A stretch of DNA of 47,790 nt from Lightella neohaematopini (lineage in GTDB: Bacteria > Pseudomonadota > Gammaproteobacteria > Enterobacterales > Enterobacteriaceae): the NCBI GenBank assembly GCA_025728385.1, contig JAOBJV010000005.1, positions 1 to 47,790 on the forward strand. The letters are read 5' to 3'. Under the pieces are notes generated by a model. That model made no database searches and was not told where the DNA came from. It saw only the letters and a program-made list of their open reading frames with translations. The position numbers were made by a program, and so were the translations under genes. Shown in pieces: positions 34,923 through 44,161 of this stretch. Position 1 is the stretch's first letter. The number at the start of each line of letters is the position of its first letter.

Positions 34923-37421
34923 ATGAAAAATTGTAAATATTTAACTTATGCAAAAATAATAAATTTAATTAATAATTTCCGTCATTATGGATATAAATTA
35001 GCTAATCTAGATCCATTAAACTTATGTAATAAACCATTAATACCAGAATTAAGTATTCATTATTATAAATTTACTAATATTGAATTACAATCAACAATAT
35101 ATATTCATAATAAAAAAATAAAACTTATTAAGTTATATAAATTAATGAAAAAAATATATTGTAATTCAATTGGTATTGAATTTATGTATATAAATAATAA
35201 AATACAAAAATTATGGATTCAAAAATATTTAGAAAAAAACAGTGACTTAACAACATTATTAAATAATGAAAAAAAAATAGGATTATTAAATGATTTAGTT
35301 ATTGCAGAAAAATTTGAGCATTATATAAATTATATGTTTCCTAAAATAAAAAGATTTTCTCTAGAAGGTAGTGATGTATTAATACCAATGTTAAAAGAAG
35401 TTATATATCATGCAAGTATTAATAATTTTAACGAAATAATATTAGGTATGAGTCATAGAGGTAGATTAAATGTATTAGTAAATATTTTTGGTAAAAATAT
35501 TAATGATATAATAAATGAATTTAACAATAAAATTAATATTAATGACGTAAAATATCATCAGGGATTTTTTTCACAATTAAAATTTAATGATAAAGTAATA
35601 AAATTAAGTTTATTATTTAATCCATCTCATTTAGAGATTATTTATCCAGTAGTAATGGGATTAACAAGATCACGTACTGATAAAATTACTAATTATAATG
35701 TAATTCCGATAATAATACATGGTGATTCAGCTATTAGTGGACAGGGTGTTGTTCAAGAGACTATTAATATGTCGAAAATTAATGGTTACAATAACAATGG
35801 CACATTACATATCATTATAAATAATCAAATAGGTTTTACAACTTCTAATATTTTTAATATTTATGATCGATGTTGCTCTGATATTGCAAAAATAATACAG
35901 TCACCAATTATTCATGTTAATGCAGATGATCCAGAAGCTTCATTATTTGTAATTAGACTTGCACTAACATTCTGTTTTACCTTTAAACAAGATGTTATGA
36001 TTAATTTAGTTTGTTATCGCAGAAACGGACATAGTGAAATTGACGACCCTAGTACTACACAACCATTAATGTATAAAAAAATTAAAAATCATCCATCAGT
36101 TATTGAATTATATTTTAATAAATTAAAAAAAAACAATATTTTAGGCTCTAAATATACTAATATATTGAAAATAAATTATTTAAAAATATTAGAAAACAAT
36201 AAATTCTACAAAAATTTCATTATAAATGATGAATTTTCTAACAAAAATAAAAAAAATAATATTTATAATCCTAAGAAAAATATTAATTATTTAATTTATC
36301 TAAATAAAATAATTAATAAGATACCAAATAACATTATTTTACAACCACTAGTAAAAAAAATATATCACAATCGTAGTAATCAAGTAAATGAAAAAAAATT
36401 ATTTGATTGGGGTAGTTCTGAAATATTAGCTTACGCTACTATAATAGATTTAGGTATTTCTGTTAGATTATCTGGTGAAGATATAATAAGAGGAACATTT
36501 TTTCAAAGACATGTTTCAGTATATGATCAAAATAGTGGTGAACTATATACTCCATTATCTAATATAAATAAAAATAAATTTCAAGCATTTAATTCTATAC
36601 TATCAGAAGAAGCAGTATTAGCATTTGAATATGGTTATTCTATATTTAATAAACCATACACTTTAGTAATTTGGGAAGCACAATTTGGCGATTTTGCTAA
36701 TGGAGCCCAAATAGTTATTGATCAATTTATTAGCTCGGGAGAATACAAATGGGGCATAATGTGTGGATTAGTAATGTTTTTACCTCACGGTTACGAAGGT
36801 AATGGTCCAGAACACTCTTCTGCTCGCATAGAAAGATATTTGCAACTTTGTGCTTTAAATAATATGAAAGTGTGTGTTCCAACCACCACTTCTCAAGTAT
36901 ATCATCTATTATGTGCACAAGCAATTAATAATACCTGTAAGCCATTAATATTAATTTATCCAAAATCATTACTAAGAAATAAATTATCATATTCACCACT
37001 AATAGAATTAGCATTTAGTAATTTTAAAAAAGTAATAGATGAAATAGATAATCTTGACAAAGATAAAGTAAAAAAAATTATTATGTGTGTTGGAAAGATA
37101 TATTATGAATTATTAAATTTAAGAAGAAAAAAAAATAAGAATTATATCGCAATTATACGTATAGAACAACTTTATCCATTTCCAACAAGAATACTTAGCA
37201 ATATTATAAAAAAATATAAATACATTAATACTTTTATTTGGTGTCAAGAAGAACCAAAAAATCAAGGTGCTTGGTCATATTGTAAAAATTTTTTAATTAA
37301 AATATTAGGTTACAATAATATAAACTATATAGGTCGTTCTTATTCAGCAACTACTGCAGAAGGTAATTTACAAACGCATAACATAATACAAGATAAGTTA
37401 CTTAACGAAGCAATAAATTAA
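34923..37421 (+). CDS. sucA: 2-oxoglutarate dehydrogenase E1, lacking about 80 N-terminal residues
   Basis: ThDP-dependent decarboxylase of the 2-oxoglutarate dehydrogenase complex. 832 residues against 933 in E. coli. The catalytic domains are well kept: GMSHRGRLNV with H178 (E. coli H260), FNPSHLEI, IHGDSAISGQGVVQET, HVNADDPEA, CYRRNGHSEIDDPS, FDWGSSE, LSEEAVLAFEYGY and HGYEGNGPEHSSAR. The protein begins only a few residues before LANLDPL, so the segment corresponding to E. coli residues 1 to about 80 is absent. The 176 upstream bases carry no trace of it in any frame. In E. coli that segment binds the E2 component. sucB follows after 19 bases. Confidence 0.95.
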   Translation: MKNCKYLTYAKIINLINNFRHYGYKLANLDPLNLCNKPLIPELSIHYYKFTNIELQSTIYIHNKKIKLIKLYKLMKKIYCNSIGIEFMYINNKIQKLWIQKYLEKNSDLTTLLNNEKKIGLLNDLVIAEKFEHYINYMFPKIKRFSLEGSDVLIPMLKEVIYHASINNFNEIILGMSHRGRLNVLVNIFGKNINDIINEFNNKININDVKYHQGFFSQLKFNDKVIKLSLLFNPSHLEIIYPVVMGLTRSRTDKITNYNVIPIIIHGDSAISGQGVVQETINMSKINGYNNNGTLHIIINNQIGFTTSNIFNIYDRCCSDIAKIIQSPIIHVNADDPEASLFVIRLALTFCFTFKQDVMINLVCYRRNGHSEIDDPSTTQPLMYKKIKNHPSVIELYFNKLKKNNILGSKYTNILKINYLKILENNKFYKNFIINDEFSNKNKKNNIYNPKKNINYLIYLNKIINKIPNNIILQPLVKKIYHNRSNQVNEKKLFDWGSSEILAYATIIDLGISVRLSGEDIIRGTFFQRHVSVYDQNSGELYTPLSNINKNKFQAFNSILSEEAVLAFEYGYSIFNKPYTLVIWEAQFGDFANGAQIVIDQFISSGEYKWGIMCGLVMFLPHGYEGNGPEHSSARIERYLQLCALNNMKVCVPTTTSQVYHLLCAQAINNTCKPLILIYPKSLLRNKLSYSPLIELAFSNFKKVIDEIDNLDKDKVKKIIMCVGKIYYELLNLRRKKNKNYIAIIRIEQLYPFPTRILSNIIKKYKYINTFIWCQEEPKNQGAWSYCKNFLIKILGYNNINYIGRSYSATTAEGNLQTHNIIQDKLLNEAIN

Positions 37422-37440
37422 TGATAATAGGATAACTGGT

Positions 37441-38580
37441 ATGAATATTATAAATATAATTGTACCTGAATTACCAGAATCAATTAATAGTGCTACAATA
37501 ATAATGTGGCATAAAAATATTGGGGACTATATAAATTATAATGATATTCTTGTAGAAATAGAGACAGATAAAGTAATATTAGAAATACCAGCAAAAACTA
37601 GTGGTATATTAATCAATATTAAATCAAAAGTAGGATCTATTGTTATTTCTAAACAAATTATAGGTACTATAAACTCATCTACTATTAATAGTAACGATAA
37701 GGTATTAACTGATAATAAATCATTTAATAAAATTAATATACATAATTTAATTATAAGTAAATTAAGTAATAATTTAAGTCCATCAGTTAGACGATTAATA
37801 AATAAGTATAATGTAAATATTAATAATATTATTAGTAAAAATAAAAAAACTAGTAAGAAAACTATAAACTTAGTACATAGACGTACTATAAAGTATATAC
37901 CTATATCTAATTTACGTAAAAAAATAGCAGAAAAATTAATGAAAGCAAAAAATAATACTGCTATGGTAACTACTTTTAATGAAATTAATATGAAACCACT
38001 AATTAATATAAAGAAAAAATATGGTGAAGATTTTAAGTCTACATACGGAATAAAATTAGGATTTATGTCTTTTTATTTGAAAGCAGTAGTTGAAGCATTA
38101 AAATTAGTTCCAGAAATTAATGCTTTTATTAGTAATAATAATATTGCATATTATAATTATTTTGATATTAATATAGCTATGTCAACAAAAAATGGTCTAA
38201 TTACTCCCATTATTAAAAATGTTGATAAATTAAGTATTTATAAAATTGAAAAAATAATAAAGCAATTATCTTTTAAAAGTAGAATAAATAAATTAACATC
38301 AAAAGATTTAATTAATGGTAATTTTACTATTACTAATGGTGGTGTATTTGGATCATTAATATCAACTCCAATTATTAATGTACCACAAATTGGTATTTTA
38401 GGATTACATAATATTAAGGATAGAACAGTAGTATTAAATAAAAAAATTATTATTTTACCTATGATGTATGTTGCTTTATCATATGATCATAAAATTATAG
38501 ATGGTAAAGAAGCAATTAAATTTTTGTTAAAAATAAAAGATATTGTAGAAAATCCGATAAAATTATTATTTAATTATTAA
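37441..38580 (+). CDS. sucB: 2-oxoglutarate dehydrogenase E2 (dihydrolipoyl succinyltransferase)
   Basis: Core of the 2-oxoglutarate dehydrogenase complex, transferring succinyl groups to CoA. 379 residues against 405 in E. coli. The lipoyl domain has its lipoylation lysine at K44 (EIETDKVILE), a peripheral-subunit-binding domain near 112-145 (LSPSVRRLINKYNV), and the catalytic domain with H350 and D354 in YDHKIIDGKEA. The linkers are shortened and Asn/Ser-rich. Lipoylation would need LipA and LipB, both encoded here. No lpd or sucCD follows; tRNA-Lys comes next. Confidence 0.96.
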   Translation: MNIINIIVPELPESINSATIIMWHKNIGDYINYNDILVEIETDKVILEIPAKTSGILINIKSKVGSIVISKQIIGTINSSTINSNDKVLTDNKSFNKINIHNLIISKLSNNLSPSVRRLINKYNVNINNIISKNKKTSKKTINLVHRRTIKYIPISNLRKKIAEKLMKAKNNTAMVTTFNEINMKPLINIKKKYGEDFKSTYGIKLGFMSFYLKAVVEALKLVPEINAFISNNNIAYYNYFDINIAMSTKNGLITPIIKNVDKLSIYKIEKIIKQLSFKSRINKLTSKDLINGNFTITNGGVFGSLISTPIINVPQIGILGLHNIKDRTVVLNKKIIILPMMYVALSYDHKIIDGKEAIKFLLKIKDIVENPIKLLFNY

Positions 38581-38663
38581 ATTATTATTTTACTTTTTAC
38601 AATAAGTATAATAAATATTTTATATTAAAAAACGTATATATTACTAATTATAAAAGTTTTTGA

Positions 38664-38669
38664 TATAAT
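38664..38669 (+). promoter_or_regulatory. Probable -10 element of tRNA-Lys
   Basis: A perfect TATAAT lies 26 bases before the tRNA-Lys 5' end, with TTACTA 17 bases further upstream as a weak -35. Chance occurrence is likely in this base composition, so only the position lends support. Confidence 0.4.
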
Positions 38670-38695
38670 ACCTAATTTATTTTTATAAAATATTT

Positions 38696-38768
38696 GGGTC
38701 GTTAGCTCAGTTGGTAGAGCAGTTGACTTTTAATCAATTGGTCACAGGTTCAAATCCTGTACGACCCA
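38696..38768 (+). tRNA. tRNA-Lys (UUU)
   Basis: 73 nucleotides, GGGTCGTTAGCTCAGTTGG at the start, anticodon TTT in GACTTTTAATC, T-arm GGTTCAAATCC, acceptor ACGACCC with discriminator A. It matches the E. coli lysT type almost perfectly. CCA is not encoded. It lies between sucB and ddlA and is transcribed alone. Confidence 0.97.
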
Positions 38769-38816
38769 TTTAATAATTAATATTAATTTTATGGTATAAA
38801 TTATAACTTTAATATA

Positions 38817-39875
38817 ATGTTAAAAAAAACTGTTGCAATATTATTTGGAGGAAAATCTACTGAATATAAAATATCACTATCTTCTGCTACTCATTTAATA
38901 GAAGCAATAGATAAAAATAAATATGAAATTTTATTAATTAAAATAGATAAATTAGGAAAATGGTATTTATATAGTACTAGTAATTTATTAAATAAAAATA
39001 AATTATTATTAAAAAATCAAATATCTATTTTGTTAGGTAATAAATACAGTCTAATTAATACTAAAAATAATATATTATTACCAAAGATTGATGTAGTATT
39101 TCCAGTATTGCATGGTTTTTACGGAGAAAGTGGCGCTATTCAAGGTTTATTAAATCTATTAAATATTCCATATGTAAGTACTGATATTACTGGATCATCA
39201 ATTTGTATTGATAAAGATATAACAAAACGATTATTAAAAAAATTAGATATTAATGTAGCACCATTTATTACATTATATAAAAATAGTTATATACCTAGTT
39301 TTAGTAGTATTGCTAAAAAATTAAAACTACCATGGTTTATTAAACCAGCTAGACATGGTTCATCAATTGGTATTAGTAAAGTAAATAATTATTATGAATT
39401 TGTTAGTGCGTTAAAATTAGCCTTTAATTTAGATCAAAAGATTTTAATAGAACAATCAATAATTGCTAGAGAAATTGAAATAGGAATTATAGGTAATAAT
39501 TTTCCTAAAGTTAGTGTATGTGGAGAAATTATTACTAACAATAATTTTTATTCATATTATGATAAATATATAAATAATCAAAATATTAAATTAATTATAC
39601 CAGCTAAATTAAATCATATTATAGTAAAAAAAATTCAGAAATTAGCGATCAAAATATATTTATCGCTAGGTTGTAGTATTATGGCAAGAATAGATTTCTT
39701 ATTACAAAAAAATAATAATATAATAGTTAATGAGATTAATACTATTCCTGGATTTACTAATAATAGTATGTTTCCAAAATTATTTATAGCAAAAGGTTTA
39801 AGTTATAGTAAATTAATAGACCGATTAATATTACTAGCTATACAAAGACATAAAGAAAAAATAATTAAGTTATAA
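38817..39875 (+). CDS. ddlA: D-alanine--D-alanine ligase, DdlA type
   Basis: Makes the D-Ala-D-Ala dipeptide of peptidoglycan precursors. 352 residues, nearer to E. coli DdlA (364) than DdlB (306). The N-terminus AILFGGKSTEYKISLSSA, the PVLHGFYGESGAIQG segment with the conserved His and Glu, KDITKRLLKK, FIKPARHGSSIGISK in the ATP-grasp lobe, EINTIPGFTNNSMFPKL near the C-terminus, and a DdlA-like spacer loop all fit. With dapE, lpoB and lgt it supports retention of a cell wall. The stop codon overlaps the bioA end on the other strand by 11 bases. Confidence 0.94.
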   Translation: MLKKTVAILFGGKSTEYKISLSSATHLIEAIDKNKYEILLIKIDKLGKWYLYSTSNLLNKNKLLLKNQISILLGNKYSLINTKNNILLPKIDVVFPVLHGFYGESGAIQGLLNLLNIPYVSTDITGSSICIDKDITKRLLKKLDINVAPFITLYKNSYIPSFSSIAKKLKLPWFIKPARHGSSIGISKVNNYYEFVSALKLAFNLDQKILIEQSIIAREIEIGIIGNNFPKVSVCGEIITNNNFYSYYDKYINNQNIKLIIPAKLNHIIVKKIQKLAIKIYLSLGCSIMARIDFLLQKNNNIIVNEINTIPGFTNNSMFPKLFIAKGLSYSKLIDRLILLAIQRHKEKIIKL

Positions 39876-41154
39876 TAAAATTACTATTAATATTTAAAGA
39901 TTCTTTTATAGCGCTAGTAAGTATTTTTAATGCTGTTTGTTTAATGATATATGGGGGCATAATATATATTAACTTATTAAATGGCCTTATCCAAACTCCA
40001 TACTTAATAAACCAGCATTGTATATTAGCAATATTTATTTTATGTTTAGTTTCAACTACTCCAATAGCTCCTAATATTCTTACATCTTGTACTCTTTCAT
40101 GATCTATTAAGGGAAGTAAATCTTTTTTTAATTGCTCATTAATCATAAGTACACATTTTTTCCAATTATATTGATTTAGTAATTTTAAACTAGCATTAGC
40201 AGCCACACAAGCTAATGGATTTCCCATAAAAGTTGGTCCATGCATAAAGCATTTAATATCATTATTACTAATAATATTAGCAATTTTTCTATTAGTAATA
40301 GTTGCAGCTAATGTCATAGTACCTCCAGTTAAAGCTTTACCTATACATAAAATATCTGGTACAACTTTTGCATAATTGCAAGCAAATAATTTACCAGTTC
40401 GACCAAAACCAGTAGCTATTTCATCTGCAATAAGTAAAATTTTATACTTATCACATAATTTACGTATATGTACTAAATATTGAGGGTGATAAAAATACAT
40501 ACCTCCAGCACCTTGTACAATAGGTTCTAAGATAATTGCTGCTACATGATGATGATTCAATTTTATTAAATTATCTAAATGATTAGTATCGTTAGTCCAA
40601 ACATCATGAAAACGACATTTAGAGACATTAACAAATAATTGATTAGAAAAATAATTTCTATAAATTCTATGCATAGAATTATAGGGATCGGATACTGACA
40701 TTGCTCCTAATGTGTCACCATGATAACCATGATATAATGATATAAACTTATTTTTTGATATCCTTAATGAATACCAATATTGTAATGCCATTTTAATTGC
40801 CACTTCTACAGAAACTGACCCAGAATCAGCTAAAAATATACAATTTAAATTACCTGGAGTTATCTTAATAAGATTTTTACACAATTTTATTGCAGGTATA
40901 TGAGTTATTCCTCCAAACATAACGTGAGACATATACCTAATTTGTTTTCTTAATGCTCTATTTATTACTGGATGATTATAACCATGAATTGCTGACCACC
41001 ATGAAGACATACCATCAATTAACTTTTTTCCATTACTTAATACTAATTTGTAACTATAAGCGTAATTCACTTGATATGCTGGTAATGGATTACTCATAGA
41101 TGCATATGGATGCCATATATATTTTCTATCAAACTTTAAATTATTAATATTCAT
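39865..41154 (-). CDS. bioA: Adenosylmethionine--8-amino-7-oxononanoate aminotransferase
   Basis: PLP enzyme converting KAPA to DAPA with S-adenosylmethionine as amino donor, the third late step of biotin synthesis. 429 residues, exactly the E. coli length. The substrate-binding SSWWSAIHGYNHP is at 50-62 (W52, W53), YHGYHGDTLG at 141-150, the PLP aspartate in ADEIATGFGRTGK at 243-255, and the Schiff-base K273 in CIGKALTGG. GPTFMGNPLACVAA follows. It is divergent from bioB, as in E. coli, over an 86-base spacer. Confidence 0.97.
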   Translation of the reverse strand: MNINNLKFDRKYIWHPYASMSNPLPAYQVNYAYSYKLVLSNGKKLIDGMSSWWSAIHGYNHPVINRALRKQIRYMSHVMFGGITHIPAIKLCKNLIKITPGNLNCIFLADSGSVSVEVAIKMALQYWYSLRISKNKFISLYHGYHGDTLGAMSVSDPYNSMHRIYRNYFSNQLFVNVSKCRFHDVWTNDTNHLDNLIKLNHHHVAAIILEPIVQGAGGMYFYHPQYLVHIRKLCDKYKILLIADEIATGFGRTGKLFACNYAKVVPDILCIGKALTGGTMTLAATITNRKIANIISNNDIKCFMHGPTFMGNPLACVAANASLKLLNQYNWKKCVLMINEQLKKDLLPLIDHERVQDVRILGAIGVVETKHKINIANIQCWFIKYGVWIRPFNKLIYIMPPYIIKQTALKILTSAIKESLNINSNFIIT

Positions 41155-41240
41155 TTTTTTCTATTTTATTAAAAATAAATAATGTATAATTTTAATTAAT
41201 TAAAAATTAAACTATTTAAATTACTATATAGGGAAATATT
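41155..41240. promoter_or_regulatory. bioA-bioB divergent control region, no BirA operator visible
   Basis: Only 86 bases separate the two divergent genes. A TATAAT at 41185-41190 could serve bioB, and AGGGAA at 41230-41235 is its Shine-Dalgarno sequence. The palindromic biotin operator known from E. coli (TTGTAAACC paired with GGTTTACA) is not present: the spacer contains no GTAAAC or GTTTAC word. Constitutive expression is therefore likely, as inference. Confidence 0.45.
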
Positions 41241-42245
41241 ATGTCAACTAATCAATTGTGGACTGTAGATAAAATTAAAAAAATTCTAAATAAACCATTT
41301 TTTGATTTATTATTTATTGCACAAAATGTTCATCGTAAAAATTTTATTGCTAATAAAATACAAATTAGTACTTTAATGTCAATTAAAACTGGATTATGTC
41401 CAGAAGATTGTAAGTATTGTGCACAAAGTGCTAGAAATAATACAGGATTAAAAAATCAACAATTAGTTAAGTTAGAACAAGTAATTAACGCAGCAAAAAA
41501 AGCTAAAGATTCTGGTGCAACTAGATTTTGTATGGGTGCTGCTTGGAGAAATCCTCATGATCGTGATATACCATTATTAGAACAAATGATAAAAGGTGTT
41601 AAAGATATTGGATTAGAAACATGTATGACTTTAGGTATGTTAAATGAACAACAAGCTTACAGATTAGCTAAAGCAGGATTAGATTACTACAACCACAATT
41701 TAGATACTTCCCCTGAATTTTATAATAATATTACTACTACACATAGTTACCAAGATAGATTAGATTCTTTACATGTAGTACGAAAAGCTAATATTAAAAT
41801 ATGTTCTGGTGGTATTTTAGGATTAGGGGAAACTGTAGATGATCGTATTAATTTGTTATTACAATTAGTTAATTTACCTAAACCACCAGAAAGTATTCCT
41901 ATTAATATGCTAGTTAAAATTAAAGGTACCCCTTTAGCTAATAATAATAATATTGATCCATTTGAATTCATTCGTGTAATAGCTACAACAAGAATTATAA
42001 TGCCAAAATCTTATATACGTTTAGCTGCTGGACGTGAATATATGAACGAACAAACTCAAGCACTATGTTTTATTGCTGGAGCAAACTCAATATTTTACGG
42101 TGAAAAATTACTTACTACAATAAATCCATCATGTAAAAAAGATAAATTATTATTTAATAAACTAAATATAATAACAGAATCAAATGTAATTAATACTAAA
42201 GAACAACAAATATCTAATGATAAATATTATGATGCATCAATATAG
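41241..42245 (+). CDS. bioB: Biotin synthase
   Basis: Radical-SAM enzyme inserting sulfur into dethiobiotin. 334 residues against 346 in E. coli. The 4Fe-4S cysteines C53, C57 and C60 (CPEDCKYC) and the 2Fe-2S ligands C97, C128, C188 and R260 all fall at exactly the E. coli numbers, so both clusters are intact. An AGGGAA ribosome-binding site precedes the ATG. The missing residues are at the variable C-terminus. It overlaps bioF by 29 bases. Flavodoxin from fldA in this window is the likely electron donor. Confidence 0.98.
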   Translation: MSTNQLWTVDKIKKILNKPFFDLLFIAQNVHRKNFIANKIQISTLMSIKTGLCPEDCKYCAQSARNNTGLKNQQLVKLEQVINAAKKAKDSGATRFCMGAAWRNPHDRDIPLLEQMIKGVKDIGLETCMTLGMLNEQQAYRLAKAGLDYYNHNLDTSPEFYNNITTTHSYQDRLDSLHVVRKANIKICSGGILGLGETVDDRINLLLQLVNLPKPPESIPINMLVKIKGTPLANNNNIDPFEFIRVIATTRIIMPKSYIRLAAGREYMNEQTQALCFIAGANSIFYGEKLLTTINPSCKKDKLLFNKLNIITESNVINTKEQQISNDKYYDASI

Positions 42246-43401
42246 TAATAATTGGTTAAATAAATTTAAAGAAGTAATAAATAAAAGGAAAAAATTATTA
42301 ATATATAGATATAGACAAGCTATTACTAATAGTAATGCTCGTTTAATTACTTTTTTAAATAAAAAGTATATTAATTTTTCTAGTAATGATTATTTAGGTT
42401 TAGCAAATCATCCAAAAGTAATATCATCTTACCAAAACGAAATTAAAATTAGTGGAACTAGTACTAGTAGTTCTGGACATATTATTGGATATAGTATTAA
42501 ACATAAAATTTTAGAAAAAAAATTAGCAAATTTATTAGATTATCCAAATGCTATATTATTTAATTCTGGTTTTGATGCTAATCAAGCTATTATCAGCACT
42601 ATTATAGGTAAAAATGATTGTGTTATTACAGATCGATTAATACATGCTTCAATAATATCTGCAATTACACAATCGTCAGGAACTTTAAAAAGATTTAGTC
42701 ATAATAATATGATATCATTAAATAAAATATTAAAAACAACAAATAAATATACTAATAAGTTAATAATAACAGAGGGTGTCTTTAGTATGGATGGTGATCA
42801 GGCACCATTACAAAAAATTATGATGCATGCTAAAACTAATAATAGTTGGGTAATGATTGACGATGCTCATGGATTTGGAATTTTAGGTAAAAATGGAAAG
42901 GGTAGCACTTACCTAAAAAATTGTAAACCAGAAATATTAGTTATTACTTTTAGTAAAGCAATAGGAGTAAGTGGTGCAGCAATATTATGTAAATATAAAA
43001 TACTAGCAGATTATTTAATTCAGTGTGCACGTCAATTAATATATAGTACATCATTATCTATTGCTCAAATTAATGCAATTGATACAGCTATAACCATTAT
43101 GCAAGAAAGTAATTATTTAAGAAGAAGATTAAGACGTAATATTAAAAGATTTAAACATGGAGTAAAAAAATTAAAGTTAAAATTAATTCCATCTGATACA
43201 GCAATTCAATCTATTGTATTCAATAATAATATGCATGTTCTTAATTTAGTTAAAAAAGCACGTAATTATGGTATATGGTTAAATGCTATTAGACCACCAA
43301 CAGTACCAACATCTTCACCAAGAGTACGTATTACATTAACTGCTATACATAGAAAACATGATATAGATAATTTATTAAAATTATTATCATTATATCAATA
43401 A
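42217..43401 (+). CDS. bioF: 8-amino-7-oxononanoate synthase
   Basis: PLP enzyme condensing pimeloyl-ACP/CoA with alanine to KAPA. 394 residues against 384 in E. coli. NFSSNDYLGLANHP is at 53-66, SSSGHIIGYS near 84-93, DDAHGFGILG at 215-224, and the Schiff-base lysine K247 in TFSKAIGVSG; IRPPTVP near the C-terminus is typical. The start is uncertain: the ATG at 42217 overlaps bioB by 29 bases, while ATGs at 42229 and 42232 would give a length closer to E. coli. None has a clear Shine-Dalgarno sequence, so translation may depend on ribosomes finishing bioB. Confidence 0.96.
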   Translation: MINIMMHQYSNNWLNKFKEVINKRKKLLIYRYRQAITNSNARLITFLNKKYINFSSNDYLGLANHPKVISSYQNEIKISGTSTSSSGHIIGYSIKHKILEKKLANLLDYPNAILFNSGFDANQAIISTIIGKNDCVITDRLIHASIISAITQSSGTLKRFSHNNMISLNKILKTTNKYTNKLIITEGVFSMDGDQAPLQKIMMHAKTNNSWVMIDDAHGFGILGKNGKGSTYLKNCKPEILVITFSKAIGVSGAAILCKYKILADYLIQCARQLIYSTSLSIAQINAIDTAITIMQESNYLRRRLRRNIKRFKHGVKKLKLKLIPSDTAIQSIVFNNNMHVLNLVKKARNYGIWLNAIRPPTVPTSSPRVRITLTAIHRKHDIDNLLKLLSLYQ

Positions 43402-43402
43402 T

Positions 43403-44161
43403 ATGAATATAAAACATAAAATAAAAATTGCTAATACTTTTAGTAAATCAGCTAAATATTATGATCAATATGCATATTTACAACGAAAATGTGGTCATAC
43501 ATTATGTAAATTATTAGGATTAGTTAGTAAACAATATTTATTGGATGCAGGATGTGGTACTGGATGGTTTAGTAAATACTGGAAATTACGTAATAATAAT
43601 ATAATTGCTTTGGATATTTCTCCAGGGATGATTATGTATGCTAAAAGAAATAGATCAGCTCATATGTATTTATTAGGTGATATTGAACAATTACCATTAA
43701 TGAATTCATCAATTGATATTATATATAGTAATTTAGCAGTACAATGGTGTGCTGATTTAAAATCAGCATTAGTAGAATTTTTTAGAGTACTAAAGCCAGG
43801 AGGTAAATTAGCTTTGTCTACTTTAGCTAATGGTTCTTTAATTGAATTAAAACAAGCATGGAGTAAAATAGATAATAATATACATGTAAATAAGTTCTTA
43901 TCTATAAAAAATATATCTAATATATTTAGTATTTATCGTCATAGTATTTTTACTAAAACATATAAGATTTACTATGATAAGTTATTAAATTTATTAAAAG
44001 AAATTAAAGGTGTTGGTGCTAGTTACTTATATGGTAGAAATACATTTGGATTAACTGGTAGTAATAAATTAAAATTATTAGAGAAATATTGGCCTAATAA
44101 AAGTAATCAGTTATTATCATTAAGTTATCAAGTAGTTTACGGTATATTATATTATGACTAA
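43403..44161 (+). CDS. bioC: Malonyl-ACP O-methyltransferase
   Basis: Methylates malonyl-ACP so that the fatty acid machinery can build the pimeloyl moiety of biotin. 252 residues against 251 in E. coli. The SAM-binding motif is LLDAGCGTGWFSKYW near 46-60; IIALDISPGMIMYAK near 69-83, SNLAVQWCADL near 110-120 and FRVLKPGGKLALSTL near 127-141 are the further class I methyltransferase motifs. It starts one base after bioF and overlaps bioD by 8 bases. The acpP-fabDGH genes in this window are its pathway partners. The esterase BioH that ends the pimeloyl cycle is not in view. Confidence 0.95.
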   Translation: MNIKHKIKIANTFSKSAKYYDQYAYLQRKCGHTLCKLLGLVSKQYLLDAGCGTGWFSKYWKLRNNNIIALDISPGMIMYAKRNRSAHMYLLGDIEQLPLMNSSIDIIYSNLAVQWCADLKSALVEFFRVLKPGGKLALSTLANGSLIELKQAWSKIDNNIHVNKFLSIKNISNIFSIYRHSIFTKTYKIYYDKLLNLLKEIKGVGASYLYGRNTFGLTGSNKLKLLEKYWPNKSNQLLSLSYQVVYGILYYD

